A stretch of 64,000 nt of DNA, taken from DASXRU01 sp033856235 (GTDB lineage Bacteria; Acidobacteriota; Blastocatellia; Pyrinomonadales; Pyrinomonadaceae). Under the pieces are notes generated by a model that worked only from the letters and a program-made list of their open reading frames with translations, did no database searches and was not told where the DNA came from. The stretch covers positions 1 to 64,000 of the forward strand of contig JAWVFI010000068.1 in NCBI GenBank assembly GCA_033856235.1, written 5' to 3'. A program made the translations under genes and the position numbers. Below are positions 1 through 9,441 of this stretch, piece after piece. Numbering within the stretch: position 1 is the stretch's first letter; each line of letters begins with the position of its first letter.

Positions 1-1
1 A

Positions 2-271
2 GCCGCGCTGGTCGACACTGCTCGTTGCCTGGGAGTGGGTATTTCCAATCTTGTGGTTGGCTTCAGTCCCGAAGCTGTTGTCGTGGGTGGAGAGATAGCG
101 CGTGCCTGGCCGCTGGTGGAAGGCGCGTTGCGGGAAACGATCGAACATAGCGTTCGCCGCGGGCTTCCGTCAGCCAGAATCCTGCCTTCAACGCTGGGAG
201 AAAAGCCGACAGTTCGAGGGGCGCTCAGTCTAGTTCTAGCGACTAAGTTTGCCGCCGCGTTTGCCGCCTGA
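2..271 (+). CDS. ROK family protein, C-terminal part (5' end outside window)
   Basis: The reading frame is open from the left edge and ends at 271, so only the last 89 residues are present. The segment with VVVGGEIARAW resembles the C-terminal end of ROK (repressor, ORF, kinase) proteins, where a V-x-G-G-x(3) strand follows the sugar-kinase core. This end does not tell a transcriptional repressor from a sugar kinase: the helix-turn-helix or the ATP-binding DLGGT motif would lie upstream. A second ROK gene at 21637-22623 shows the same architecture near its end (IVIGGGVVNGWDLF). A GTG at 35 is an internal codon and not the start, since family-like sequence continues upstream of it. Confidence 0.72.
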   Translation, partial: AALVDTARCLGVGISNLVVGFSPEAVVVGGEIARAWPLVEGALRETIEHSVRRGLPSARILPSTLGEKPTVRGALSLVLATKFAAAFAA

Positions 272-370
272 ACCACAGCTTCTTTGGCGCCCGCAAGAGG
301 ACCGAGCGACTCAGTCAATCTCAGCCCCCAGCTCATTCAATAAATTTTCTTGCTGGTGGCCTGAAAAAAG

Positions 371-398
371 TTGACAGGGCTGCTAAACTGTATTAAAT
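371..398 (+). promoter_or_regulatory. Candidate sigma-70-type promoter before the TonB receptor
   Basis: TTGACA at 371-376 is followed after 16 bases by TTAAAT at 393-398, in an AT-rich patch. It lies about 200 bases upstream of the receptor gene within the 323-base gap 272-594. Nothing else recognisable was seen in that gap. The -10 hexamer matches only four of six consensus positions, so this is a weak call. Confidence 0.33.
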
Positions 399-594
399 AC
401 TTAGTTCGCTTAGACAACAAACTGTCGAAACCGTTTCCAAACAGCGTTTTCACACCCTGTCATTGTTTACGGCCAAAGCCACGCAGTACGGCTTGACCTT
501 TGCCACAGTCGAATATTTCAGAGTTCGCATTTCATAACCGAGGTGTCGGTTGGAAATGCGTATTCTCCCTTCTGACGCCTGCGAGGACGAGATC

Positions 595-3500
595 ATGAGA
601 AAGCCACCATTCGCCAAAAGAACCCTTTTTGTTTTGCTGCTTGTGCTGATTAACGTGGGTGCGGCCCTGGCACAAAGCAACAAGGGGACGATTGTCGGCA
701 CCGTCAAGGACCCTAACGATGCTTTGGTGGTGAATGCGCAAATTAAAGTCACCAACGCGAAGAACGGGGAGGTGCGCACCGCTGAAACTGGCGGCGAGGG
801 CACCTATACGGTAACGAACCTGGAGCCGGGAAAGTATAACGTAACGGCGGACTCGGCAGGTTTTCAAACGGTGTCTTTTGAAGGCGTAGAGGTCGAGACG
901 AATTCACGTCTGCCCCTCGACATAAAGTTCAGCACCGTAACTGGTGGCAGCGGAGTTGTAACTGTCGCCGCTGAGGCGGCGCCTCTCGTTGAGAGTGAGA
1001 CAAGTGTTCGTGGCGACATAATCACCGGCAAGCAGGTTACGGATTTACCGATTTCGCAAAGAAACTTCACTTTGCTGGCGGCGCTGTCGCCAGGCGTTAC
1101 TCGTCCAAATCTCGGACTACTGGGTGGCGGTGGCAACTTCGTGAACGGCGGTGGGGGACAAAATAATACTGAGGCTACGCGCTTCCGCGAATCGGGTGGA
1201 TCGGTTCTGGTTGTCAACGGGGCCCGAGCTACCAACAATAATTTCACCCTCGATGGCGTTGATAACAACGAGTCGCAGTTTGGCCAGATCGCTATCTATC
1301 CGAATCCAGATGCCATCGCTGAGTTCAAAATTGAAACCAGCGTCCCTTCAGCCGAATCGGGACGCGCCGGCGGCGGAATCATCTCAGCCACTTTCAAGTC
1401 CGGCGGCAATTCTGTTCACGGGACAGTTGGAGAGATTTATCAGGGCCACTTTTGGAGCGCGTCCGCGGCCAAGTTTGATGACGGAACCCTGTTTCCGCCA
1501 AATTACGTAACGCATAACTACTATGGCACCATCGGGGGGCCGATTTTTTTGCCCAAGCCCGGCGAGGGAGGCTCTTCGCTTTATGACGGGCGTAACCGTT
1601 CTTTCTTCTTCTTCTCTGGAAACGGCCAACGAAACACCACGCCAATCTTTGGGGGCACGGGCGATCCAAACGCTGTTCCCGTGCCGACTGCCAGGATGCG
1701 CGTGGGCGACTTTGGCGAGTTGCTCCGGCCAGGCACAACGCGAGCTTACCGGCTGGCTTCGGGCGGCACAGTGAACGCTCCTATCGGAACGATCTTCGCT
1801 CCCAATGGGACGCCCATCCCGGGCAACGATCTTCGGAACTGTCCCAGCTGCGGCGCCTTCTCGGGGTTTGGGCGTAACTATATAAATGCTTTCCCGCTGC
1901 CGAATCTTCCCGGCGCGGGGCGCAACTATGCGACCAACCGCAAGGAACATGCCGTGGTCGATAGCTATGACATCCGCATCGATCACCGCCTGCATAAGAA
2001 CAACAATTTCTTCGGACGGTATAGCAAATCGGAAACAGCACGGTCGCGCGATAACTTTTTTCCGCTGGGCAGTTCACCCACCAACAACGATCTCCCGGCG
2101 GGGCCTTCAGCGGGCGATGAGTTTGGCAACTCCAGGGGCTTCACCATGGGCGACACACACGTCTTCTCGCCCAGCGTGGTTAATGACGCGCGCTTTGGCG
2201 TGACCCGCGTTCAGATTGGCATCTTCAATACCGGCGTCAACGGCGCCGGCGGGTTCAATTCCAATATTTCCGCAGCGCTCGGGGCGCCGAATATCAATCT
2301 CGGTCCAACTAGCAGCGGTATCGTTTTGGTGGGAATCGTGGATGAATTAACGGGAACTGATCGGGCGACTGAGTTTACCGGGGACGGCGGCCCATTCTAT
2401 TTCCTTTCTAATAATTTTAACTTCGCCGATGCGGTAACAGTCGTGAAAGGAAACTCTTCTTTCAAGTTTGGCGTCGACTACCGGGTTCGCCAAAACAGCA
2501 ACTACGACGGTGGTCGCAACGGCGGCACCAAAGGCAACTATCAATATGGTACGACCGATAGCGGTTTCGTTTCCGGCAACTATAACGGGATTGGCCCGAA
2601 TGACACGGGTTCCTCGCTCGCCAATTTCCTGCTCGGCTACCAGCCGGGGTTTGTGGGCCGCGGTGACCCGGGTGGTCCCTACTTCCAGTCAAGCAAAGAG
2701 ATCGCCTTCTTCGTCCAGGATGACTGGAAAGTTAATCCCAATCTAACCCTCAATCTCGGTTTGCGTTATGACATCTTTACCGCTCCCACGGAGCGTTATG
2801 ACCGCCAGAGCAACTTTGTTCCGGCGAACAAGACGATCCAGATGGCCGGGGACGGCGCCCTAGGTGGACGCGATTTGGCGAATACGGACACGAACAATTT
2901 TGGACCACGCATAGGGTTCGCATGGAGCGGCCTGAAGGATGATAAGACAGTAGTTATTCGCGGCGGCTATGGCTTGCTCTACGCCACCGACGTCAGCGCG
3001 GCGCAGCCTCTTACGGCCAATCCCGGTACCGGCGCAGCCAGCTACGCATGTACTCCCATTACTAATCCGAGTGGTTGTCCGACCGTGTTCCGCACTCGCT
3101 ATCCTTTTGATAACGGTGTTCCGACAGCGCCCTTTACAGTAGCCGCGCCTGGCTCGAGTTTTGCGGCGCCCACTAGCGGCGGTCTGATCCTGTTCAACGA
3201 TCCGAATCGTGCCGACGAGATGTATCACCAGTTTAATCTGACGGTGCAAGATGAATTTAGGTCGGGTTGGCTCGCCGAGCTTGCCTTCGTCGGCTCAAGA
3301 GGCCGGAATCTGCTGGTGTTGCAGAATATCGGCACTGGAAATGACGAAGGCGGGCCGGGCTCGCGTGAAGTCACCGGTATTGGCGCAATCACCGCCACTC
3401 GTTACCGGGGTAAGTCGAGTTATAACTCGATGCAAAGCAAGCTCGAGAAGCGATTTAACAAGGGCTTGTCTATCCTGGCCGCCTATACCTGGGCCCATGG

Positions 3501-4161
3501 GATCGATGATTCGCCCGGCGGTATTTGTTCTAACGGCGCCAGCGCCCGAGATTGCGGTCCTGACGATCCCCTCAGACCGCAGCTTGATCGCGGCAGTTCA
3601 GATACAGATGTAAGGCACCGCTTAACGTTCTCGAATGTTTGGGATCTTCCGATCGGTCGCACCCGGCGTTTCGGAACCGGCATGCCGAAAGCCGTTGATT
3701 TCTTTGTCGGTGGTTTCCAGTTCAATAACATCGTCACCTGGCAAAGCGGTCCGGTGTTCAATGTTACCTGTAATGGCGGCCGCGTCGATCTGATCGGTGA
3801 TCCGAGTCCGACAGCGGCCCAGGAGGGGCAGGGATTAGAGCTGAACCGCGCAGCGTTCAGATGCGCGACAACACCCGTGTTCGCAAGCGACCCGGGTGGC
3901 CCCCATATTGGTTCGCTGGGTCGCAATGTCTTCCGCGGCCGGCCACAGTTTTACTGGGATTCATCGCTCTTCAAAAACTTCCCGATCCGTTGGATTAGCG
4001 AAGCCTTCAACGTCCAGTTTCGTTTCTCCGCCTATAATGTGCTGAACCGGGTCAACCGTTCATCTCCCAACGGCGACATAAATAACGCGGGAGACTTTGG
4101 CCGCGATAGCAGCGAGCAGCGGCGACGCCAGATGGAGTTTTCGCTCAAGCTGATCTTCTAA
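595..4161 (+). CDS. Oar-like TonB-dependent outer-membrane receptor with carboxypeptidase-regulatory domain
   Basis: This 1188-residue protein has a signal peptide (MRKPPFAKRTLFVLLLVLI, then an ALAQ cleavage site). A CarboxypepD_reg-like beta-sandwich follows at about residues 27-105 (GTIVGTVKDPNDALV), then a plug-like segment and a long beta-barrel rich in aromatic/Asn strands. Near the C-terminus it has the NVQFRFSAYNVLNR box typical of Oar-type receptors. Such proteins sit in the outer membrane and may import oligosaccharides or peptides, or act in adhesion. The substrate cannot be read from sequence. I chose ATG 595 over the TTG at 550 because GAGG at 583-586 sits 8 bases before it and the signal peptide then begins properly. 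A hairpin follows the stop. Its position beside secreted cytochromes and upstream of the glucan block is suggestive only. Confidence 0.88.
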   Translation: MRKPPFAKRTLFVLLLVLINVGAALAQSNKGTIVGTVKDPNDALVVNAQIKVTNAKNGEVRTAETGGEGTYTVTNLEPGKYNVTADSAGFQTVSFEGVEVETNSRLPLDIKFSTVTGGSGVVTVAAEAAPLVESETSVRGDIITGKQVTDLPISQRNFTLLAALSPGVTRPNLGLLGGGGNFVNGGGGQNNTEATRFRESGGSVLVVNGARATNNNFTLDGVDNNESQFGQIAIYPNPDAIAEFKIETSVPSAESGRAGGGIISATFKSGGNSVHGTVGEIYQGHFWSASAAKFDDGTLFPPNYVTHNYYGTIGGPIFLPKPGEGGSSLYDGRNRSFFFFSGNGQRNTTPIFGGTGDPNAVPVPTARMRVGDFGELLRPGTTRAYRLASGGTVNAPIGTIFAPNGTPIPGNDLRNCPSCGAFSGFGRNYINAFPLPNLPGAGRNYATNRKEHAVVDSYDIRIDHRLHKNNNFFGRYSKSETARSRDNFFPLGSSPTNNDLPAGPSAGDEFGNSRGFTMGDTHVFSPSVVNDARFGVTRVQIGIFNTGVNGAGGFNSNISAALGAPNINLGPTSSGIVLVGIVDELTGTDRATEFTGDGGPFYFLSNNFNFADAVTVVKGNSSFKFGVDYRVRQNSNYDGGRNGGTKGNYQYGTTDSGFVSGNYNGIGPNDTGSSLANFLLGYQPGFVGRGDPGGPYFQSSKEIAFFVQDDWKVNPNLTLNLGLRYDIFTAPTERYDRQSNFVPANKTIQMAGDGALGGRDLANTDTNNFGPRIGFAWSGLKDDKTVVIRGGYGLLYATDVSAAQPLTANPGTGAASYACTPITNPSGCPTVFRTRYPFDNGVPTAPFTVAAPGSSFAAPTSGGLILFNDPNRADEMYHQFNLTVQDEFRSGWLAELAFVGSRGRNLLVLQNIGTGNDEGGPGSREVTGIGAITATRYRGKSSYNSMQSKLEKRFNKGLSILAAYTWAHGIDDSPGGICSNGASARDCGPDDPLRPQLDRGSSDTDVRHRLTFSNVWDLPIGRTRRFGTGMPKAVDFFVGGFQFNNIVTWQSGPVFNVTCNGGRVDLIGDPSPTAAQEGQGLELNRAAFRCATTPVFASDPGGPHIGSLGRNVFRGRPQFYWDSSLFKNFPIRWISEAFNVQFRFSAYNVLNRVNRSSPNGDINNAGDFGRDSSEQRRRQMEFSLKLIF

Positions 4162-4191
4162 CCAGGAGTGGCGGTGCATGCCGGAGTGATC

Positions 4192-4223
4192 GAGTGGCGG
4201 GTGATGTTTGCTACCCGCCACTC
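4192..4223 (+). terminator. Hairpin, candidate terminator after the TonB receptor
   Basis: A perfect 11-base inverted repeat (GAGTGGCGGGT and its complement at 4213-4223) with a 10-base loop lies 30 bases after the receptor stop and is followed by ATTTACTTT. The tail is only moderately T-rich, so it may be a weak intrinsic terminator or an mRNA-stabilising hairpin. Confidence 0.5.
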
Positions 4224-4291
4224 ATTTACTTTACGGGGACTCGCCGGTGCGAGGACAAGCAGCGCAGCCCTCGATCAAAATAAGGTGCAGA

Positions 4292-4960
4292 ATGGCAGGC
4301 CAGATTAATCTGACAACCTCGAGGTGTTCCATCGCTCGCCAAATCGCGTTCACGCTTGCAATAGGGTTGATGCTGGGGACCTTGGGGCTGACAGTGTCTG
4401 CCGAAGCTCCGGTTACGCAAAGTATTGGCGGCCCACAGCATGAGGACAACATTCTGGGTGTCAGGATAGGCATGGACGTACCCACGGCATTGAAGACCAT
4501 TTTCGACAATTCCGGCCGGAAGGAAGGACAGGAAAAACCGGACGCCAAGCGAAATGAAGGCAAGGACAATAAAGACATTCGAGTGCTCTATAAAGGTCTC
4601 AAGGAGGGAGAGGTGCAGATCGTCTTTGCCGGGGGCAAGAGGGTTAGGGAGATTCTATTGGTTTATGCCGGGCCGGTTCCCATCGATTCCCTCCGCCTGC
4701 CCGCCTCAAGCAGCATCGGTGAGGCTTTGGGAGGGCAGCGTTATGACGATCGATATACGATAGGTTTTACGGGGACAAACAAGCTGGAACAGTTTTGGTG
4801 GCGAGACGAAAATATGCCCGCTGGTTATCGGGTTCGCGTAGGTTTCATCTCCGGTAAACGCGGCGCTGCCCAGGGCATTACCGCAATAGCGCGGAAACTT
4901 ATCAGCGTTACGCCGGGCGACGAAGAAAAGTTTCTCACGGCCATGGAGAGCGCTCCGTGA
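4292..4960 (+). CDS. Secreted protein of unknown function
   Basis: 222 residues with a signal peptide after a 20-residue polar n-region (hydrophobic stretch IAFTLAIGLMLGTLGLTVSA, cleavage near SAEA). I do not recognise the mature domain. A Lys/Asp-rich segment (about residues 75-100) precedes a region with strand-like hydrophobic periodicity (EVQIVFAGGKRVREILLVY) and a C-terminal half rich in Tyr, Trp and Arg. ATG 4292 is preferred over an upstream in-frame start because AAGGTG at 4282-4287 lies just upstream and the signal peptide begins sensibly. The next gene starts 18 bases after the stop, so it is probably co-transcribed with the TPR protein. Confidence 0.65.
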   Translation: MAGQINLTTSRCSIARQIAFTLAIGLMLGTLGLTVSAEAPVTQSIGGPQHEDNILGVRIGMDVPTALKTIFDNSGRKEGQEKPDAKRNEGKDNKDIRVLYKGLKEGEVQIVFAGGKRVREILLVYAGPVPIDSLRLPASSSIGEALGGQRYDDRYTIGFTGTNKLEQFWWRDENMPAGYRVRVGFISGKRGAAQGITAIARKLISVTPGDEEKFLTAMESAP

Positions 4961-4978
4961 AACCGGTTTGATTAAGCG

Positions 4979-6718
4979 ATGCGGTTTTCAACTACAAGTG
5001 GCCGGTACCGACTGGCGGGGCCGTTAGTTCTTCTAGCCGGAGCGGGAGTTGCGATTTTGATTGCAGCGCCGCGGCTTAACGCGCAGTCGTCGCGATCGGG
5101 GACTGCGAAAGCCGGCAAACAAATTACGGCTGGCAACAGTCAAGCCGCCGAACTTGCGGAAGCTGCCAGGCTCCTGCAGTCGGGCCGACTTGAAGAAGCG
5201 GAGGCGGCCGCTCGAAAGATAGTTGCGGTAAATCCACGTAACGCGGAGGCGCATACTTTGCTGGGCGTTGTACTTGACCAGCGCGGTTTGAGCGCGGAGG
5301 CTGAACGTGAATACCATGCGGCGCTCCGATTGAAACCAAATTCCGTGACTGCATTATCAAATCTGGGCGTGTTATTGGCCCGAACGGATCGAGCATCCGA
5401 AGCCATTCAAAAGTTTGAAGTAGTCTTGCGAATGGATCCGCAGCATGCCACCGCAGTTCATAACCTCGGAGCTCTTTACGCCGCGCGCGGAGAATACCAA
5501 CGCGCTATTCCATTGCTTGAGAAGGCTGCCGGAATTACGCCGGGAAAACCCGAATCGCGACCGGTTGCCGATGCCGCTCTGCGGCTTACTTTGCTCAACG
5601 CCTACGTGCATTCCGGCCGGCGCAGAGAAGCTTTGGATCTCTCTCGCAGCGTTGAGCAGGTAGCGGGCAATGAGCCCAGGACGCTTTTTACACTGGCTTT
5701 GAGTTTGGCAGAGGCGCATGAATACGCTGAAGCCGAAAGGCTGTTTCAGCGTACCAATGAATTGCGGCCGCAGACTTACGAGGTGCTGTACAACTTAGGA
5801 CTTGCGCTTTACAACCTTGATCGGTTCGATGATGCGGTTCAAGCTTTGTCCTCGGCTGCCGCCATCGCGCCCACTGAGGCTGACCCGTATTATCGGCTTG
5901 GGCTGATAGCGTCCGCCCGGGAAGACACGAAAGCAGCCTTAATCTATTGGACTAAAGCACTCGAGTTGCGGCCGGTTTTCCCCGAAGCCAACTTCATGAT
6001 TGGCGAAGAACTGCTCAAGAAACAGTTGGCAGAGAAATCGATCCCGTTTTACGAGCAGGCGCTGGAGCAAGACAGGAGCCGGCTCGTTTATTTTTTGCGC
6101 CTCGGCGTGGCTAATGTGCGGGGGCAACGCTATGAACGGGCGCGCGAAGTTTTTACGCTGGCACTCGAGCGTTTTCCCGAGAACGCTAATCTCTACTTTC
6201 TCCTCGGTTACACAGGCCGGGCCGAGGGCCAGTACGATCAGGCCGTAGCAGCCTTTCGCCAGGCCCTTCGTTTAGAGCCCAACAACTCCGATGTGCTGGG
6301 AAATCTTGGCTACATCGCGAGCCAGCGCGGTGAAAACCAGGAAGCCGAACGCTTGCTGCGGCGTGCCATCGCGCTTAACGCTGATGGCTTTCCGGCCTAC
6401 CACGATCTGGGCCGCTTGCTCGTGAAGTTGAAAAAGTATGACGAAGCGGTGCCGCTTCTGCGTCGCGGTGCTGAGCTGAACAAGAAAGATCCCGGCGTCC
6501 ATTATCAGCTCTTTTTGGCTTACTCTCGTCTTCGCAGAAAAGCTGAGGCCGATGAGGAGTTAGCGGCGTTCAAGCAGTTGGATGAAGCTAGTCGACACAC
6601 GGCTACGCCTTTGGGGATGACGGTAAAGGCTGGACCAGCGAACGCGACCGAAGCCCTGCCGCCGCTTCCTCCCGCTGTGTCAGGCGAGACCAAACAACCC
6701 GAGGCGCCGCGAGACTAG
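4979..6718 (+). CDS. Secreted TPR-repeat protein
   Basis: 579 residues: an N-terminal signal sequence (PLVLLAGAGVAILIAAPRLNAQ), then from about residue 60 to 540 an almost continuous run of 34-residue tetratricopeptide units. Many carry the signature pattern of Gly/Ala at position 8 and Ala/Pro at positions 20, 27 and 32, for example NAEAHTLLGVVLDQRGLSAE and NSDVLGNLGYIASQRGENQE. The C-terminus is a Pro/Ala tail. TPR superhelices bind peptide partners; no catalytic motif is visible. It lies 18 bases after the preceding gene and 42 before the five-heme protein, which ends in TPRs of its own. The two may form a periplasmic complex, though that is inference from position. Confidence 0.82.
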   Translation: MRFSTTSGRYRLAGPLVLLAGAGVAILIAAPRLNAQSSRSGTAKAGKQITAGNSQAAELAEAARLLQSGRLEEAEAAARKIVAVNPRNAEAHTLLGVVLDQRGLSAEAEREYHAALRLKPNSVTALSNLGVLLARTDRASEAIQKFEVVLRMDPQHATAVHNLGALYAARGEYQRAIPLLEKAAGITPGKPESRPVADAALRLTLLNAYVHSGRRREALDLSRSVEQVAGNEPRTLFTLALSLAEAHEYAEAERLFQRTNELRPQTYEVLYNLGLALYNLDRFDDAVQALSSAAAIAPTEADPYYRLGLIASAREDTKAALIYWTKALELRPVFPEANFMIGEELLKKQLAEKSIPFYEQALEQDRSRLVYFLRLGVANVRGQRYERAREVFTLALERFPENANLYFLLGYTGRAEGQYDQAVAAFRQALRLEPNNSDVLGNLGYIASQRGENQEAERLLRRAIALNADGFPAYHDLGRLLVKLKKYDEAVPLLRRGAELNKKDPGVHYQLFLAYSRLRRKAEADEELAAFKQLDEASRHTATPLGMTVKAGPANATEALPPLPPAVSGETKQPEAPRD

Positions 6719-6760
6719 ATTGTCTATAGCGTTGGCTTGATCGCATTCAGGAAAACGTTT

Positions 6761-8998
6761 GTGAACGAAAGATACGGGCATCTTCTGAGAATGGTAAATA
6801 AACTTCAGATCTGGCGCTGCCTCGTCGTTGTTGGAGGATTGTTTGCCGCTGTTGCTTTCCTTGCCGCGCGCGGGGCCACTGCTGACTTGAGTGAGCCGAC
6901 CGCCTCCATCAATTACAGCGAGGAGATTTCCAAAAACTACGACTTCAAGTTTGGTCCAAATCCCTTCGCCCCTGGCAATGCCACGTCCGCAACGGGGACG
7001 TTCATTCCTGGCGACAAATTCATCCCCTCAGCTCGCTGCGGCGCGTGTCACACCGATGCCCACGCGCAGTGGCGGCAGTCGGCCCACGGCAACGCTTTTC
7101 GGGAACCGTTCTATCAGAAGAATGTTAAGGACCTGCAATCGCAGAAGGGAATTGAGTTCACGCGCCACTGCGAATCCTGCCACAACCCCGCCGCCCTTTT
7201 TTCGGGTGCGCTTACAAAGAGCTCGAAAGTTAAACGCCCCTTCGACGAAGATGGAGTTTCCTGTATTGCTTGCCACTCCATTCAAGCGGCCACAAGTCAG
7301 GGTATCGGCGGCTACGTGATGGGTGAACCCGCCCTCCTGGTAAAGGAAGATGGCACACGCCTGATCGACGTCAAGGACCAGCAAGTCCTGGACGATATTC
7401 CTTCCCATCGACGGGCGATGATGCGCCCGCTGCTAAAGACGGCCGAGTTTTGTGGTGCTTGCCATAAGTCGCAGGTGCCGCGCGAACTTAATGACTACAA
7501 GTTCTTGCGAGCGTTTGCGGTCGCCGACGAATATCAGATGTCTTCGTTTTCCAAGGAATCCCCGCATCCCTACTACGTCCGCGACAAAGAAACCTGCAAC
7601 TCGTGCCACATGAAACGCGAGGCCGCGCCGTTGTTTGATGTTTCGGCAAAGCAGGGAAAACTCGCTTCGCATCGCTGGCCGGCCGCCAATACAGCCATCC
7701 CTTTCTTTTATAAGTGGCCGGAACAGATTGACGCAGTTACTAAGTTTCTGGAAAACGATGCCCTGGGGATTGATATATTTGCGCTCAGGCGAAAGTCATC
7801 GGGCATGGGTACGGAAGAATTCATTGCGCCGCTCAATCGCAGCAGCTTCAAGCTTGGCGCCGGCGATCGCGTGAGCGCGGAAGTGGTCATCACAAACAAG
7901 AATATCGGCCATTCCTTCCCGCCCGAGCTGCGAGACTTCTACGAAGCCTACATCGAGTTCGAAGTGAAAGATGAAAGCGGCAAGACACTTTATCATTCCG
8001 GATTCATCAAACCGAACGGCTATCTGGATGAGTCGGCGCACAACTACAAGACCTACCTGGTGAAGGCCGACGGCACCTATAACGACAAGCATCACATCTG
8101 GCGCACGCGCGTCTTTGCTCAGAATAACCTCATTCAATCGGGTCGCTCCGATGTGGCGCGCTACCAATTTCGGGTGCCTGCCTCGTTAAACGCCGGGCCA
8201 GCTTCCTTGCGGATGACCGCGCGGTTGCGATACCGCCGCTTCACACGCGTGTTTAGCGACTACTCTCTGGGCAAGTCCGTGGATTACCCCATTGTGACGC
8301 TGGCGACAGCCGAATATGTAATGCGAGTTGGGGAGAATGCTCCTCTGGCTACCAGCGCCATCCCTAAGGGAGCAATGCCCGATTGGAGGCGCTGGAACAA
8401 TTACGGCATCGCGCTCATGGACCAGAGGCAATATCCCCTGGCGATTGATGCTTTTATTCACGCTGCGGCTCTCGATGAGAAATACCGTTCGACGGCTGAG
8501 GTAAACCAGGCCATCGGCTTGATCGAGCTTGATCAATATGAACAGGCGGCGCGGTTACTCGCTGCGGTAGTTAAGGCTAATCCGGAGAATATGCGTGCTC
8601 TTTTTCAACAGGCCCGTGTCTTTATCAAACGCGGTCAACTCAGCGAAGCAGAAACAAATCTACGCCGCGTCCTGGCGGCCTTCCCGCGCGATCGGATGTC
8701 TTTGCAGCAACTCGGGGAGTTATGCAAGATCAAACGCGATTACCCGGGAGCGCGCGAGTGTTATGAAAAGATCCTGCAGATCGATCCAGAAGACCTGGGC
8801 GGCCATTACAACCTAATGCTTGTTTTCCGTAAGCTGGGAATGACGGATGAGGCCAGACGTCACGCTAAGATGTTTGCCGATCTCAAGGATGATCCGTCGG
8901 CAACGCCACTGGCTAACACGTTCCTGCGAAAGCACCCGGAAATGAGTAACGAGAGCGTCTACTGGCATGTTCACGATTTGACTCTGGCGGGACAATAG
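6761..8998 (+). CDS. Multiheme c-type cytochrome with C-terminal TPR repeats
   Basis: 745 residues with a membrane/signal segment near the N-terminus (CLVVVGGLFAAVAFLAA). Five CxxCH heme-binding motifs follow at about residues 93 (CGACH), 137 (CESCH), 168 (CIACH), 231 (CGACH) and 279 (CNSCH), a layout like the cytochrome c-554 family. A beta-rich middle (about 340-500) and TPR units (about 555-730) follow. It should work in the periplasm in electron transfer; the donor, acceptor and any catalysis are unknown. I chose GTG 6761 because AGGAAAA at 6749-6755 sits 8 bases upstream. ATG 6791 also gives a good signal peptide with a weaker ribosome site. The one-heme cytochrome gene follows closely. 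Confidence 0.84.
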   Translation: MNERYGHLLRMVNKLQIWRCLVVVGGLFAAVAFLAARGATADLSEPTASINYSEEISKNYDFKFGPNPFAPGNATSATGTFIPGDKFIPSARCGACHTDAHAQWRQSAHGNAFREPFYQKNVKDLQSQKGIEFTRHCESCHNPAALFSGALTKSSKVKRPFDEDGVSCIACHSIQAATSQGIGGYVMGEPALLVKEDGTRLIDVKDQQVLDDIPSHRRAMMRPLLKTAEFCGACHKSQVPRELNDYKFLRAFAVADEYQMSSFSKESPHPYYVRDKETCNSCHMKREAAPLFDVSAKQGKLASHRWPAANTAIPFFYKWPEQIDAVTKFLENDALGIDIFALRRKSSGMGTEEFIAPLNRSSFKLGAGDRVSAEVVITNKNIGHSFPPELRDFYEAYIEFEVKDESGKTLYHSGFIKPNGYLDESAHNYKTYLVKADGTYNDKHHIWRTRVFAQNNLIQSGRSDVARYQFRVPASLNAGPASLRMTARLRYRRFTRVFSDYSLGKSVDYPIVTLATAEYVMRVGENAPLATSAIPKGAMPDWRRWNNYGIALMDQRQYPLAIDAFIHAAALDEKYRSTAEVNQAIGLIELDQYEQAARLLAAVVKANPENMRALFQQARVFIKRGQLSEAETNLRRVLAAFPRDRMSLQQLGELCKIKRDYPGARECYEKILQIDPEDLGGHYNLMLVFRKLGMTDEARRHAKMFADLKDDPSATPLANTFLRKHPEMSNESVYWHVHDLTLAGQ

Positions 8999-9035
8999 GC
9001 AGAGGAATAGAAAAAGGAATCGGATACCCTCGGAA

Positions 9036-9434
9036 ATGAGTTGTTATTTGAAGGCGGTTGCTAAGTTCGGCGTAGTTGTATGCCTGGGCCTTGTTGTTTG
9101 GTTGATACCCATTGGGAGCGCGCGCGGCGCGTTCCAACGGCATACGTCCGGTGCGAGGAAGGTTGACGAGCTGTTCAATAAGAACTGTGCGCGATGTCAC
9201 GGAGCGGATGGCCGCGGCGATACTCCGGCGGGACACACCTATCAGACACCAGACTTAACGGATCTTGAATGGTGGAAAAAGAATTCCGGTATTACCGGCA
9301 CGCGTTCCCTAAGATCGATAGTTGCTCGAGGCAAAGGGGGCATGCCGGCGTTTGGCAAGAAACTGACCAAAACTGAAATCAATCTGCTGGTGGATCGCAT
9401 GCGCCGTTTTCGCCAGTCAGAAAGGAAGAGCTAA
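9036..9434 (+). CDS. Small secreted mono-heme cytochrome c
   Basis: 132 residues: an N-terminal hydrophobic export signal (FGVVVCLGLVVWLIPIG), then a class I cytochrome c fold with the heme site CARCH at residues 51-55. The likely axial methionine is Met103 in GGMPAFG. The spacing and the closing helix (LTKTEINLLVDRMR) match the short cytochrome c / cytochrome cbb3-type domain family. It lies 37 bases after the five-heme/TPR gene in the same direction, and I infer that it shuttles electrons to or from that protein. The ribosome site before ATG 9036 is weak. Confidence 0.86.
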   Translation: MSCYLKAVAKFGVVVCLGLVVWLIPIGSARGAFQRHTSGARKVDELFNKNCARCHGADGRGDTPAGHTYQTPDLTDLEWWKKNSGITGTRSLRSIVARGKGGMPAFGKKLTKTEINLLVDRMRRFRQSERKS

Positions 9435-9441
9435 ACGCAAA

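Noticed and set aside
450..867. Open frames on the minus strand over the 5' end of the TonB receptor gene
   Set aside because: They lie opposite a clear coding region, have no family-like sequence and no ribosome site.
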